Assembly (NCBI GenBank): GCA_013397935.1
Contig: VZRN01000256.1
Location: 496,001-560,000 of the forward strand
Length of the DNA stretch: 64,000 nt
Source: Dasyornis broadbenti
Taxonomy: Eukaryota > Chordata > Aves > Passeriformes > Dasyornithidae
Reading direction: 5' to 3'
The translations under genes were made by a program, and so were the position numbers. Below are positions 49,701 through 60,400 of the stretch, piece after piece. How positions within the stretch are numbered: the stretch's first letter is position 1; each line of letters opens with the position of its first letter. The notes beneath the pieces were generated by a model that was not told the DNA's origin, searched no databases, and was given only the letters and a program-made list of their open reading frames with translations.

Positions 49701-52700
49701 TGCGTAGAATTATATACACAAATATTATTCTGGAAAAACTGATATGTAATTTTGCTGGAACATGAAAATATGAGAGAAGTTATAAAACTTCCTCCAGGGC
49801 TTTCAGATAGCGTATCTTTGGAAACATGGGCCCTGTCACTGAATTCCTGACTGCACTAATGTGAATAGCAAAGCTCTCCTTGACTTCAAAGAACAAAAAG
49901 AGGATTCTTTCCCCCACAAAGAGTTGACTCTCCATAGTGCTTTTTTTCTTCATCTGTAAAGTGCTCAGTCATGCTGGGGTTATTATGACTTTATTAAGAC
50001 ATAAAAATACAAGTGACAGTTGAGCTGAATTTATCTTTAGTCCTCTGGAAAACTAAAACCATATTTGCACAAAGTCACAACTGATGGCTGGCAGGCTGTT
50101 CTTATAAACAACAGACATGGCAGCTTTATAACCATATTATGAGAGTCCAAGAGCAGTGCAGAAACCCAGCAACCTCAGCCTACCTCACTAAGGGCTCTGG
50201 CATTCAGCACAAGTGCCAGTGCTTTGAAGAAAACTTTTGGCTCTGGTTACAGAAGAAAAGTGAGAAGGAGTAGAAAGGAAGTCCAAACAAATGTGGCATT
50301 TCTCTGTCTTACTTACAAAGATTTGTGTTAGTCACTTATGAAAAAGTCCTGTGTAAATACATCCAGCCAAATCTCACTGAAAAGCAGCTGTGCTTATGAT
50401 ACAATAAAACAAATAAAGTGTGAAAGCTTTGGGCTCAGCCCTGGCTGAGGTAATGAGACCTTCGGGTAATGCCTTTGGCTTTACCTGTGTTCTCATCATG
50501 GATCTGCATGTTACCTTGAACTTCTCCATCCTTTCACTCCTGTCTCTCCACTGGCCTGGGCTCTTGCACCTGTGTGAGCAGCAGGTACTGTAGTAATAAA
50601 GAGGTGTTTGCTCCTCCCGTTGCTCTCTTAGGCCTCCTCTCAGAAGGGGTCAAGAACTGAGAGTTAAAGCAGCAAGGCTGCCTAAAATCCTTCTAAAAAT
50701 GGCACAGCAGGTTTAATCCCATGTTCTCCACAGCTTCTTTAAGAGCTGATCCCAGCTGTTGCCAGTTCTTGGGCAGTATCATGGTTTGTCTCTGCCTAAA
50801 GCCACCTGTGCCTTATCTTCCTTGTGTTTTTCTAACTTGCCAAATGACCTTATGAACAAAGGGTTTCCTCCTGGCTTGGACATCACAGTTTAAAACTGTT
50901 GGCCAGATTTAAAAACAGCCTAGATCAATGTAACTGATCCCTTTTTGGGCCTGCTAGTATTCTGGCTCCGTAATATCTACAGCAATGAACTTCAATGGGT
51001 AAACACAGACTGTGTGAAATCCTGCTCTTTTCTGTTAGTGTTAAACTTTCTAACTAGCAATGTCATTGAGTGTCTCATTGTGGTTGTATTGGAGGCAGCT
51101 GAGAACAGGTTTATTATACTTTGTGGGCAGTATGAGGACCATTAATTCACATTTAGCAGGTTTTTTCTATCAGGGGAAAAGCCATGTACAGGACAGGACT
51201 TTGTGTATTTTAAAACTCTCTGAATTTCACTAGTTGAATATTTTGTAACATCCAAGCACTGTCACAGAGCTGCTCTTTCTCTTACTCCTCTTTTCTTCTT
51301 GCCCAGCTGTGCCACCAGCGATGTTCCCAAGCCCATTCCTTGCCATTCAACCCCTCTCCCTGCTTCCCTCAGCCCTCTGCTTTGCCCTGTCTCCTCCCCT
51401 CTGCCACCCCTGGCAGAAGGCAATTCTGTTCCCAGTGGCCGTAATGTGGCAATGACTGCTTATTGCCTTCCAGGAAAATCCAGGTCAACAACAAGGAAGA
51501 CATAATTTTTCCATTTTTAAGTTGATATTGGGGATTTTTCAATTGGTTTTTGCATGATCAACATTAAGGATAGCCCACAGCCATGTCCAGTGGTAAGCTG
51601 GTCCGATGTTTGTGCACTGCTCTGGAGTGCTGAGCAGCAAACTGGCTCATCAGCACCTTTGCTTGCTGGACGGGAATATTGCAGATCACCGTGTTTCACA
51701 GAAACTCTGCCCCAGTGCCTGCCTGACAGCTGGCTGCTGCTCACTTGTCTCCTCAGATCACTATCAGCAACGAGGAGGTCAGCAACCCCTCCTTTCTTGA
51801 CCTGGTGAGGACTCCCCAGATGAGGAGGAACACGCTCATCCTGATGTATGCCTGGTGAGTGCCCATGTCAGTCCAACTTGTTACCAGGGTGGTGGGTTTG
51901 GAGGAAAAGTTCCCTTGTGACTTTTATTTATTTGCCTCTCAACACTTTTTTCCCTTTGCTGTTCAGGTTCACAAGTGCCCTGATCTACCAAGGGCTTGTG
52001 ATGCGCCTGGGAATTATCGGGGGAAACCTTTACCTAGACTTCTTCATCTCAGGAGCTGTGGAGTTGCCCGCTGCTTTCCTAATTATAGTGACCATCGATC
52101 GCATTGGCCGGCGCCTGCCTTTTGCCATGAGCAACATCGTGGCGGGCATTGCATGTCTCATTACCGCCTTCTTGCCAGAAGGTAATTCCCTTCCCCGTGT
52201 CAGCCTCCTTAGGTCAATGAATTCTCTCTTACACCGCTTGAGCAAGGACAGCGAGCCACACAAAACTGCAGATAAAAGTAAAAGCATCTGGTGATAACAA
52301 GCAGCACCACAGTCATGGAACAACACCCCTTATTTACATGTGGATGGCCCTGGGACGTGGAACAGCCACATCTTTGATGGGTTATGAGCAACAGCTGGGG
52401 GTAGTCTTAGAGAAAATGTATAGAAAGGCCCTATACTCTCTTTGAAGGCAAATGCAAGGGAACAGCATACAAACATAATAGGAAAATACATTCCCTGGTA
52501 CAGAACACACTTAGTGATGCAAGAAATCAGTGATTTAGCGAATTGTCTCGGTAGTCTTTTTGTTTACAAATAAAACAATGCAAACCACAGCACAATGTAG
52601 GGGCTGTGGTAGACAATGTAGAGATTCTTGCCTTGCCCTCGCTCTCCCAGGACAATGCTAAGAGGCTGGGAGAAAGATATGGCTTTTGATTAATCTGTTC

Positions 52701-55700
52701 TTATCTGGTTTCAAGGACAGCTAAAAGGTCTGATACTGCACAAAGACTTCCCAGCACTTCTGTCTTTTCTCTAAATTGTTTTCCCTACCACGGTTTTGGT
52801 TGGTTTTTTTTGTTTGTTTTTTATCCTAGGGAAGCATTTGGAGGTGCTTTGAATTGTATATAACCATAGGATTATACTTTGCCTTACCATAGCTGGGGAC
52901 CAGCAGCTGAATGGACATTAGAAAGGCTTATTCCTCCCCAGGACTGTTTCTGTCAAAGTGAGGGACAGTCCTGGCCATCCTAAGAGGTTTTAGTTCCCGA
53001 AATTATAACATGGGGCTATCGAGAGCCTGCTCTCAGTAGTGGTGAAGTGCTGAGACGACCCTGCCCAGATGAGGAGAGGACAGCCTGGGGATTAAGGTTC
53101 TTGCAGATGGGATACTTGAGGTCCAAGTCCTGTTTTAAAGAAGTCTGTTTATACAGATGGAAAAAGCTGCAGAGGCAGCTCTGAGCTATGAGAGCCCCAT
53201 CACACTGTGGTGCTCACACAGCTTGAGTCCCCTGGCAGAGGGAGGATCCACATGGACGTCATCATCACCTTGGGAGTCTGATAGACTGAAGGGGTTCTAG
53301 GGAGATGATGTGGATTTGTTTTGTTCTTTCCAGCCTTTGTTTTTCTTATATGTTTTTGAAAACAGAATTTTCAGGGCAAAAGCAGTGTCTCACAACACCG
53401 GATGAAATTTGATGGGGGTTTGTTTGGTTGTTTTGGAAGAGAAATAAACCCAAGTGTCGCATTTTTGGTTAAGAGCAAACTGAAATGTTTTCTTGTTCTT
53501 CCTACTGAACTTTTGAGAAAACACAATCTCTGCCAGAGCCCTCTCCAGTGGCAGAGCTCCCCTTTGTACCGAGTTCAGGCTTGTTGTTTCACTTGCCTCC
53601 CTGTCTGCCTAGTCATGGTTAAACCATGCAGGAGACTGTCCTCTCCCAAGGGCACGGCAGAAGTGTTTATCGCATTCCTTCTGATGCACTTCCAGAGAGC
53701 ACCAGCTCTAAAGAGAGGGCGCTTGGACTGCTGAGAGGGTGCTCATGAGAGGGGTGATTGTCCTGTGGGGTGTGTGTGATCATCACACCCCTGCTGATGT
53801 ACAAGGGCTTCCCACTGGTGTATTCAGGGCAGTGGCCACTCACCAGAGCTTGGGTGGAGCTGGGAGAGCTGGGCAGAGGCAACGGGGCAGTGTCAGGTAC
53901 AAAGACAAGCATCAGGGAAGGGACGGTAACAGGAGTAGCTTAATTAGGAGTGTGTCTAATGTGCAGTGGCTAGAAAAATTATGAAGAGTAAGTAGACTGC
54001 TCTAGGGAGAATTATTTTACTGCAGCACCTGGAGGTTTTTAAGAGATGTGTAGATGTGGCACTTAGGGATATGGTTTAGTGGTGGAGTGGCAGGGCTGCG
54101 TTAACAGTTGGACTCAATAGTCTTGAAAGTATTTTCCAACCTAAATAATTCTATGGTTCTATGCACCTTTAGAGGTACCTTCCTTGTGGTCAGAAGGCTT
54201 TGGGAGGTGACTCAACAGTGTTTCTTACAGCATAACATCCCCGTATAGAGAAATACTCCTTTCTGGAGCACAGTTTGGATGTGGTAATGGAAGCTTATGA
54301 TGATCATTCTCCCACCCATGCTGTTATGCCCCACCGGCACCTTGAATCAATCAACTCAAGTGATTTCTAATTCTCCAAAGCAGCCTCACATAATGATCAA
54401 ACAGAGGTGGCCTTTCAGTCTGATTTGCACTGATCCAGTATTCCTATGGTATAACTTCTGCTGACTTCTGATTTCTCTCAGAAATGTTCTGCTGGTGTGG
54501 CAGAGCACATTTCACACCAAAGTATTTCTTTTTGTATGAACAGATATCCCATGGCTCAAAACGACAGTTGCCACGCTGGGAAGACTGAGCATCACAATAG
54601 CTTTTGAAGTTGTCTATCTAGTGAACAGTGAATTGTACCCTACGACGCTGAGGTACGTCAAAAGCTCCCAGCAATCTTTCAACTTTTCCCTCTGTTTTTC
54701 CCCATTTCCTATTTCACTGTCCTTTAGTTAAACGTGGTTTTCTCCAAAGTTTCCCAGCTGAATAACCACTGCTCAAATATGGGTGGCATATACTGATAGG
54801 ACAATTTTGGAGCTGAATCTACACTCTACTTCTGAAACTGCTGGGTAATCTGTTTGGTAGCACCTCTCTAATATCTGGTACTTTTTTGTCTTTTGCAGAA
54901 ACTTTGGTGTTTCCCTGTGTTCAAGTCTGTGTGATCTAGGTGGGATCATAGCCCCATTCCTGCTTTTCCGATTAGCGGCCATTTGGTTGGAGCTACCTTT
55001 AATTATTTTCAGTAAGATTTGATTTACAACGTCCTTTTGGTTTAAATATCCTTCTCCTAACAGAGCTTTTCTTTCTGAGAAAAAGCACTGTGTGGCCTCA
55101 CCTTCCCCTCAGACCGGCACCTCTCCACCTTAATGCCTAGAGCAAGAGGCTGAATGGCAAATAGGTGAAATGTGAGTGATTTTACTGTACAGTGTGAGTG
55201 AGGTCTCCTAGGATAACTCTGCGAAGGAGCAAAAAATAAACTATGTGAAGTGCTTTAAGACTGAGAAACCTTACAGCTAGGTTCTGTAATTGAAGAGAAG
55301 TAAGCTTAGGCTGCCAAGAGTAGAGGCTGATAAAAAAGCAGAGGATTTTTAAGGTACAGTTATGAGTATGGATATTGCTCTATCCATAACTTTGTATTCC
55401 TGTCAAATTCTTTCCCTGCATTGTATTTTGGAAAAAAATAGGCCCTGTGCAGTAATTCTGTGGAAAAAAAAGTAGTTATTTCCAGCAAGGACATGGGAAT
55501 CTGTGTCAAAACCTGACTCCTAGGAGGTAGATGTGACTGGGAAAAATCAAAACGAAAAGGATAGACTAAGAAGGGAAATTGGCACTAATAACAGCTTTAG
55601 CTGAAAACAAAATTGGAAAGACAAAAGACATTTTAAAAGGTTACCATTATTCCAAGAAAAGACATAGCTAGAAGTATAGTGTTCACATTATCTAATTATG

Positions 55701-57283
55701 AAATTCTGCTGCTTCTGAAGGATATATAAATTCCGCCTGTCTTAAGTAAACAGCTACAAAATCAGAGAGGATCAGATTGAACTGTGCAACAGTCAGGGAA
55801 CATTTGACTTTTTTGCTTCATACTCTCTATTTTTGACTACTACTTTATTTAAATTATATCTATGTGGGAAATTACTCCAAAATATCTATTCCTAATTCAG
55901 ATTGTCTCTGTATGTGAATGCTGTTTCCCAAGGAGGAATTTTTATTCTGAATCACATAATTTACTTTGGCCATGGATAAAGGAAGAGAGTATTTCAGGAA
56001 AATCCCAGTGGTTTCAAGAAACACAGATGTATCTGCATAAGAGAGCCCTTTGAGCAAAGGCAGATTTGTCTTCTATTACCCTGGTTCTAGTTTTTATACA
56101 TTTGCCCATGTGCACTTATCTCAGGTTTTTGATTTCTAGGATCTCCCTTTGGGGAGATCAGGATGCAAATGAACTCCTAGCCCTCAAGTGATTTTGTAGT
56201 AGGCTAAGTTCATGTAACATAGAGATGTTTGATTAAAGTAGGTTAATCAGATATAGCTGATGCACTTAAAAAATCTCACTTCAAACTTAATCTGAATAAA
56301 CTTTTCTCAGCGGACAAATGCTGAAAACAAAAAAATGTAACAATGTTCTTAATTGCTTTTGTGTTTCTTCAATGTCCATTGTAGGTATTCTCGCAGCTGT
56401 CTGTGGGCTCCTAGTATTACTTTTACCAGAGACAAAGGGAATCTCATTACCAGAGACAGTGGAGGACGTAGAGCAGCTTCCAAGGTATAAGATGTATTTT
56501 CTTATTTTTACTTGGGTGAGGTTTCCTGAGGATGTTCTCCTCCAACTTTACCAACTGTCATAAGGTATTGATGCGTCAAAGTAAATTCCCTAGTTAGGCT
56601 GATGTTATGAGCAGGTGGTATTTTCCTCAGTAGAAAAGTGAACTTTGCAGTATCACTGAGGAAGGCTGTAAAAAATTATATGGTGATAAAATCTGTATTT
56701 TTCTCATAGAGACACAAGTTGTCCTATGCATCTCTGGAAGCAGAAAGCAAAACAGTGTGCAAGAGAGGTGCTGCAAAGCATAGTCTGCAACTCTCTGCTC
56801 AAGAAAACCAGCCATTACCTCAACCAAGTATCCTGTGAAGAAGGGCCCCTTATCATGGATGAAATTCCACAATTTTGAAGTAATTTAAAAGTCACATGTG
56901 AAATGGATTTATAGCTGAAAATTTGTAGGCACAGCTTTCCCACTCTTGGCACACAGCAAGCCAGACTGTTCACTGACCTGCAGATATGTAGGGAATATTT
57001 ACACCTTGGCTAATTTGAGGATCTAGTGCTATACATTAATGTTTCAAGGAGAGGCTTTGCATATTACATTAACAACTTTTGCCTGATTCAATGTACAAAC
57101 TAAAGAAAGTGGAAATTTACTATGCAAAAAATTAATGTTTCAGTACTGCAGCTTGGATTACCACTTGAACTACGCATTTTCCTGCTTTTTCGCACTTACA
57201 CCCCTCTCCCTTTCTATTTCAACAGCCATTTTGGAAAATGTGGCAAGAAACGGAAACACCGGGACACCAACTCTTATATTTGA
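31349..57283 (+). CDS. SLC22A3: SLC22A3 (OCT3, extraneuronal monoamine transporter), complete gene, 11 coding exons
   Basis: This gene encodes a plasma-membrane facilitator of monoamines and other organic cations, the extraneuronal uptake-2 transporter, in the SLC22 branch of the major facilitator superfamily. The coding exons are 31349-31762, 41023-41126, 43083-43237, 45780-45945, 46934-47051, 51757-51854, 51967-52181, 54544-54652, 54899-55011, 56385-56484 and 57226-57283. They total 1650 bases, or 549 residues, against 556 in human. The start MPSFDEVLKEAGEFGRFQKR is diagnostic of OCT3 rather than OCT1/2. The extracellular loop carries Cys51, 63, 89, 102, 122 and 143 and sequons at Asn72, Asn82 and Asn111. 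PESPRW, DRIGRR and the cation-binding Asp472 in CSSLCDLGG are all present. The tail HFGKCGKKRKH is basic and OCT3-like. All junctions keep frame. An in-frame GTG seven codons upstream is not used as a start. Exon sizes match those of SLC22A2 except exons 1, 4, 5, 6 and 11, consistent with tandem duplication. Confidence 0.96.
32136..32403. repeat. Two-copy tandem duplication, unit about 133 bases
   Basis: Copy 1 (32136-32268) and copy 2 (32269-32403) share ACTCT.TGACCTGGATC, CTGTATTTCCAGTA, TTGCAGGTAATAAAAA and CAGAAGTGAT in the same order, with scattered substitutions and small indels. The divergence suggests an old duplication. Confidence 0.9.
40416..40431. repeat. Short TTCC tetranucleotide repeat
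   Basis: About four units of TTCC within a pyrimidine-rich stretch in SLC22A3 intron 1. Confidence 0.8.
41023..41126 (+). CDS. SLC22A3: SLC22A3 coding exon 2
   Basis: This 104-base exon encodes YDLVCGNAWMLDLSQAIL and helix 2, ending in a split arginine codon after GYAAD. The acceptor is TTCCCACAG and the donor GTACAG. Confidence 0.94.
41621..41680 (+). mobile_element. Divergent CR1 3'-end remnant
   Basis: GAGCTGGATGAAACCAAGG, then AAGTCCCTCTCAACCCTACC and ATTCTGTGAA follow the CR1 3'-end order with many substitutions. This is an old copy in SLC22A3 intron 2. Confidence 0.5.
43083..43237 (+). CDS. SLC22A3: SLC22A3 coding exon 3
   Basis: This 155-base exon encodes YGRILIYLLSCLGVG through GTWMTGYVI, helices 3 and 4. 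The acceptor follows a long pyrimidine run and the donor is a strong GTGAGT. Confidence 0.94.
44884..44942. repeat. Left copy of the sequence flanking the assembly gap
   Basis: It starts CCTTTTA, contains a poly-A run, and ends AAAAGAAAGAATTTTCTG at the gap edge. The same order recurs at 45009-45064 with a few differences. Confidence 0.85.
44943..45008. other. Assembly gap of 66 N
   Basis: Undetermined bases in SLC22A3 intron 3. Exons 3 and 4 are intact on either side, so the coding sequence is unaffected. Confidence 1.
45009..45064. repeat. Right copy of the sequence flanking the assembly gap
   Basis: It starts CCTTTTA, contains a poly-A run, and ends AAAAGAAAGTATTTTCTG, paralleling the left flank. 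It may be the same genomic bases assembled twice. Confidence 0.85.
45780..45945 (+). CDS. SLC22A3: SLC22A3 coding exon 4
   Basis: This 166-base exon encodes TEIVGSDQRIVGIVIQIFF through FLFLLYYW, helices 5 and 6. The acceptor is CTGCTCAG and the donor GTAATG. Confidence 0.94.
46934..47051 (+). CDS. SLC22A3: SLC22A3 coding exon 5
   Basis: This 118-base exon encodes VVPESPRWLLTRKKGEKALK and the start of the large cytoplasmic loop, ending HYSE in phase 0. The donor is GAG followed by GTACAG. Confidence 0.94.
47121..47240. repeat. Two-copy tandem duplication, unit 60 bases
   Basis: Copies 47121-47180 and 47181-47240 share CATTCTCTTTAAG, GATGGA and ACACCAGAACAAGATT at a constant 60-base spacing, with several substitutions. 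They begin about 70 bases after SLC22A3 exon 5. Confidence 0.92.
47801..47854 (+). mobile_element. CR1 3'-end stub abutting the inverted CR1
   Basis: About 50 bases read AAGGTCCCTTTCAACCC and CCATTCTATGATTC, the terminal part of a sense-oriented CR1 element. It ends exactly where the inverted CR1 block begins. It may be an older copy used as the insertion target. Confidence 0.75.
47855..48169 (-). mobile_element. CR1 LINE reverse-transcriptase fragment, inverted 5' block
   Basis: On the minus strand this encodes CR1 ORF2 sequence: LMRFNKTKCKVLHLGPGNPQ, then NLGVLVDERLDM and, after a frame change, LVRPHLQCCIQLWGPQ. These are the C-terminal reverse-transcriptase motifs of CR1 elements. The frame is broken, so it is a dead copy. 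The block's sense 3' end (GGGGTCCTCAGCGC) continues logically into the plus-strand block starting at 48170. Confidence 0.88.
48170..48650 (+). mobile_element. CR1 LINE 3' portion, sense block of the same insertion
   Basis: It reads GACATAGACCTGTTGAAGTG, AGGAGGGCCATGAAGATGATC and AGGCTGAGAGAGCTGGGATTG in the order of CR1 3' sequence. TGAGGCACTAGAACAGATTT, GTTGGAACTAGATGATCTTT and the tail ATTCTATGATTCTATG follow. It is nearly complete from the end of ORF2 to the 3' terminus. Confidence 0.93.
51757..51854 (+). CDS. SLC22A3: SLC22A3 coding exon 6
   Basis: This 98-base exon encodes ITISNEEVSNPSFLDLVRTP and the beginning of helix 7 up to a split tryptophan codon. The donor is a strong GTGAGT, and a 112-base intron separates it from exon 7. 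Confidence 0.94.
51967..52181 (+). CDS. SLC22A3: SLC22A3 coding exon 7
   Basis: This 215-base exon encodes FTSALIYQGLVMRLGIIGG, VELPAAF and the MFS motif DRIGRR, then helix 8 ending FLPE plus one base. The donor is GTAATT. Confidence 0.95.
54020..54164 (+). mobile_element. CR1 LINE 3'-end fragment
   Basis: CTGGAGGTTTTTAAGAGATG, GTGGCACTTAGGGATATGG, TTGGACTCAATAGTCTTG and TTCCAACCTAAATAATTC precede an ATTCTATGGTTCTATG-type tail. It is a 5'-truncated copy in SLC22A3 intron 7. Confidence 0.85.
54544..54652 (+). CDS. SLC22A3: SLC22A3 coding exon 8
   Basis: This 109-base exon encodes DIPWLKTTVATLGRLSITIA through NSELYPTTLR. Length and phase equal SLC22A2 exon 8. The donor is GAG followed by GTACGT. 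Confidence 0.94.
54899..55011 (+). CDS. SLC22A3: SLC22A3 coding exon 9, carrying the substrate-binding aspartate
   Basis: This 113-base exon encodes NFGVSLCSSLCDLGGIIAPF with the aspartate at residue 472. It ends TTTTCA followed by GTAAGA, leaving one base of a serine codon. Many family members have glycine at that position. Confidence 0.94.
56385..56484 (+). CDS. SLC22A3: SLC22A3 coding exon 10
   Basis: This 100-base exon encodes the last helix and LLLPETKGISLPETVEDVEQ. The acceptor is CATTGTAG and the donor is AAG followed by GTATAA. Confidence 0.94.
57226..57283 (+). CDS. SLC22A3: SLC22A3 coding exon 11 (C-terminus)
   Basis: This exon encodes HFGKCGKKRKHRDTNSYI and TGA after a TTTCAACAG acceptor. 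The spacing H-x-x-K-C-G followed by basic residues matches the OCT3 tail and differs from the OCT1/2 tail. Confidence 0.9.
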
Positions 57284-57448
57284 CTTTTGAAGGACAGCAC
57301 TGAGCAAAGAACTTTGTTCCCATACTGGGAATTTGTTCTCCACATGCAACCACTTCAAAATTTGCTGCAGACTATGGATTAAACTTCATGTTCTCCTTCT
57401 AAGCACAAGGACATTTAATACAAGTAGTATATTTTTCTATGAATATGC

Positions 57449-57454
57449 AATAAA
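57449..57454 (+). terminator. SLC22A3: SLC22A3 polyadenylation signal
   Basis: A canonical AATAAA lies 166 bases after the stop codon. It predicts a short 3' UTR ending near 57470-57480. Longer isoforms cannot be excluded. Confidence 0.75.
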
Positions 57455-57475
57455 TACTTGTTTTTCTGAGTACGC

Positions 57476-60400
57476 TGTTTGCAAGAAGAGACTGTGATTC
57501 TTCATAGAGAACAGAACAGCTTTAAAAAGATGCACTGTCTAGCTCAGTGACCTTGTATTTATTTCTTTGTCTATTTGAGACATTTGCTTATTGTTTTGTT
57601 AGGATTTATGTTTGGGTGGCAAGAGTTTAAACAGTATTGTTTATTTAAGATTTAGATGACCTTGAGAAAGAGAGGATGACTATTTCAACCTGTCCTCCTT
57701 TGCTCCTGAAGAATTTGGACAAATAGAAGATATGATCGCTCAGAAAGGAGGGTACTGATCAGGGTGACTCTTCCCCTGGTTGGGAGGGATGTGAATCAGC
57801 AGTGTGCATCAGGAGAGCCTCTCTCTGGTCTGATTGTCATCCACAGGGACCCTTTTCAACAAAAGCCCTCCTTCCCTGCTTGTTCAAGGGCTTCCTGAAA
57901 TGTGGCAGCTCTCCTCCTCACCTTTTCAGGGCTTTATGTAGGTGTCATACCCAGCACAGGGCATTAGTTCTGCAGGACAGATTGTCCTGCTGCCCATTAG
58001 TGCCTTTCCCCAGACACAGCTGGGGTTCATGTGACACCCCTCCCATCTCCAAGGGAAGGCCCTCTGCCTGCTCTCCTCTATTGAAAGCTTTCCAAACACC
58101 TCTCTCAAGAGCATGCTTATTTTTTCCTGTGCAGATCATGCTCTCTGTGCATCCCTACAAACCAAATTCCTTCAGCCTCACCACTGCCAAAGTGACCTGC
58201 AATTTCTGTCTTCTGTTCATTGTCATTATTTGTCATCTTCTTGTCTTGAGGATGAATTCTTTTGGGTTGTTGACCAAGATGTTAAACTGTCTTGGGCAGG
58301 GATGAGCTTTGGTTATGGAGGGAAGTGTTAATTGGTCTTGGTTGTTTGAAGCTGTCATGTAACAGGATAACTCTGCTCTCTGGTTCTGCAAGCAGATACC
58401 AGGGACAGACTGCCTTTCCTTTCTCCTCTATGACCTTTGTCAATAACTGTGTCTTGGCCACTGACTGGTGAATGATACACTCCTTACAGGGAAGGACTTG
58501 ATGGTATCCAAAAGGTATCCTGTTACCAAGAGAGAAATAAATAAACAAAGGAAGTCAGTGAGCAGTTGTTAAGGGCCTTATAAGCTCAGAAAAAACCCCC
58601 ATGTTTGGCATAAGAAAATATAGGACTGAGCTTGGAAGGTTCATACCACAAATGAGTAGCACTACATTACAGTCAGTGAAACTGAATGACCACAGCTCCA
58701 GTCTCACTATGCTAGGAGCTCACAGAGGCAGGTTCCTGCACAGGAGGATTTCCTATGCTGAGGAATATAGTGTGCTTTCCAACAGTTGCCAACTCTCCCT
58801 GCCTTTTCCCAGCAACTGCCCTTATCACAAGCCCTTCTGGAGGAAAACAGGACCTTTAATAATAATCCCAGCCTAATGTTTGCACACTTTAGGCAGTTAG
58901 TGATAAAGGCCTGTCTTTCAAGGCTGTTTCTAACTTACTCTGAGGCATAGTAAAGGTCAAAGGGATGCTCAGTAAAAAGTCAGTAATGACTTAAAGATAT
59001 GAAACTAAAATGAACATCTCAAAATATATCTGGCTAATCTAGAAGACAACCTAAACCTGGAGCTACTGCTACAGGGAGAAAGCTACACCGATACAGTCTT
59101 CTGTAGATAGCTGAAGACAATACCCCAAGGCTGGCTGGCAGAGACCAGCCCTGAACTGGAAGCTGTGGTCTTGCACTGGCCAGATGCTGTGTCTCAGTGC
59201 AGGGTGGAAAGTGCAGGTCTGGCCACAGAACTTAGCCCAGCCAGCCCCTACTGAAGGCATGGCCCTTGGAAAATCAGGGTGAAGTGTTTGCATGTGATGC
59301 TGGATGCGCTGAGTCTCTTCCATTTAATGTCTCTTCTTTGTGACTTTTTTTAAAATTGGTGTCTTAAACACATTAGCAGTTTGAGAACGACTGCAGAGCT
59401 CTTTTAAAGCTACGGCTTTCCAAATAAACGTGAATAATATTTGCCAGCTTCTTCTGTTTGCGGACAACTAAAACATGTTGAGAAGGGGACGTGGGAATGT
59501 AGGCCGCTGGACAGGCTGTTTGTTTAAAAAAGATATTGTAAATTCATATGTGCCTCAAACCACTTAATACTTATGGGAAAGTCCTACGAGCTTCTCAGGA
59601 GGCACAGCAGTGCTCTCCTAAGCTGCATGTGTTGATACTGAAATGGCTGCTGTGACCCAGCTCATTCAGTGAGAGGCATCCCTTCAAGGAGGGCCTGAAC
59701 TTTGTCAGCTGTGGTTGTGCTGTATGTGTATGCTCCAGAGGCTCCAAAGGCGCATGAACAATGTGACCTCAGAAATCCAGCTGTGTTCTTCCTACCAGCA
59801 AAGAGGTTTCTTGGACAAACAAACAGGTGAAAATGCTATTTTGGGTCAAATGTGCCACTGCCATCAAAGGGGGTGAGTAACTTCATCCAGTCTGTGCAAA
59901 TGGTTGTCACAAAAAATGGCAATTTTTATTGCTGCTGACAGACTTGCAGAAGGAAAAGATCATAATTGGCACTCTTTGAAGGGTTATGAGGTGGGACTTT
60001 GTAGCCACTCGGGCATGTCCAGGCATTTCTAGCCTGTTTGGCAAGGAGAGCAGGGCCAATGGATTCTCTGCCTACGAGCCAGGTGTTAAGCATGCCTTCA
60101 AGAGTTCACATCTGAAGAGCTTAACAAATCAAAGACCTAGCTGCAACACAGAATTTCTGTTGTCAGGGAAGTGTTGTACAAATCTCTTGGCTGGCTTAAT
60201 GATGAAAGTGGATATATATGGAAAATATGCAGGAGTGTATTTGAGCTCAGTGGATCCCTCTGACCAGACAGGTGGGTGGGGTGTACTTGATCAGAGCTGC
60301 TCCTGCTCAGGAAAGCAATGCCCTGAAATAACTGCAACTCCCAGAATCAGACTGCAGATGTAGAAGCTTCAAAGATCACCTTGCCACCTAACTATGCTTT

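Larger units (their letters stand above)
41127..57225. other. SLC22A3 introns 2-10
   Basis: Lengths are about 1956, 2542, 988, 4705, 112, 2362, 246, 1373 and 741 bases. They contain CR1 fragments (41621-41680, 47801-48650, 54020-54164), a 60-base tandem duplication (47121-47240), an assembly gap (44943-45008) and an AT-rich stretch at about 49590-49740. I see no embedded gene. Confidence 0.6.

Noticed and set aside
49590..49740. An AT-rich stretch with many TATATA and CATG words, considered as a hairpin or satellite
   Set aside because: There is no consistent repeat unit or long inverted arms, so it is treated as low-complexity intronic sequence.
54061..54100. A tRNA-like run containing GGTTTAGTGGTGG
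   Set aside because: There is no cloverleaf pairing or T-arm, and the segment is part of the CR1 tail at 54020-54164.
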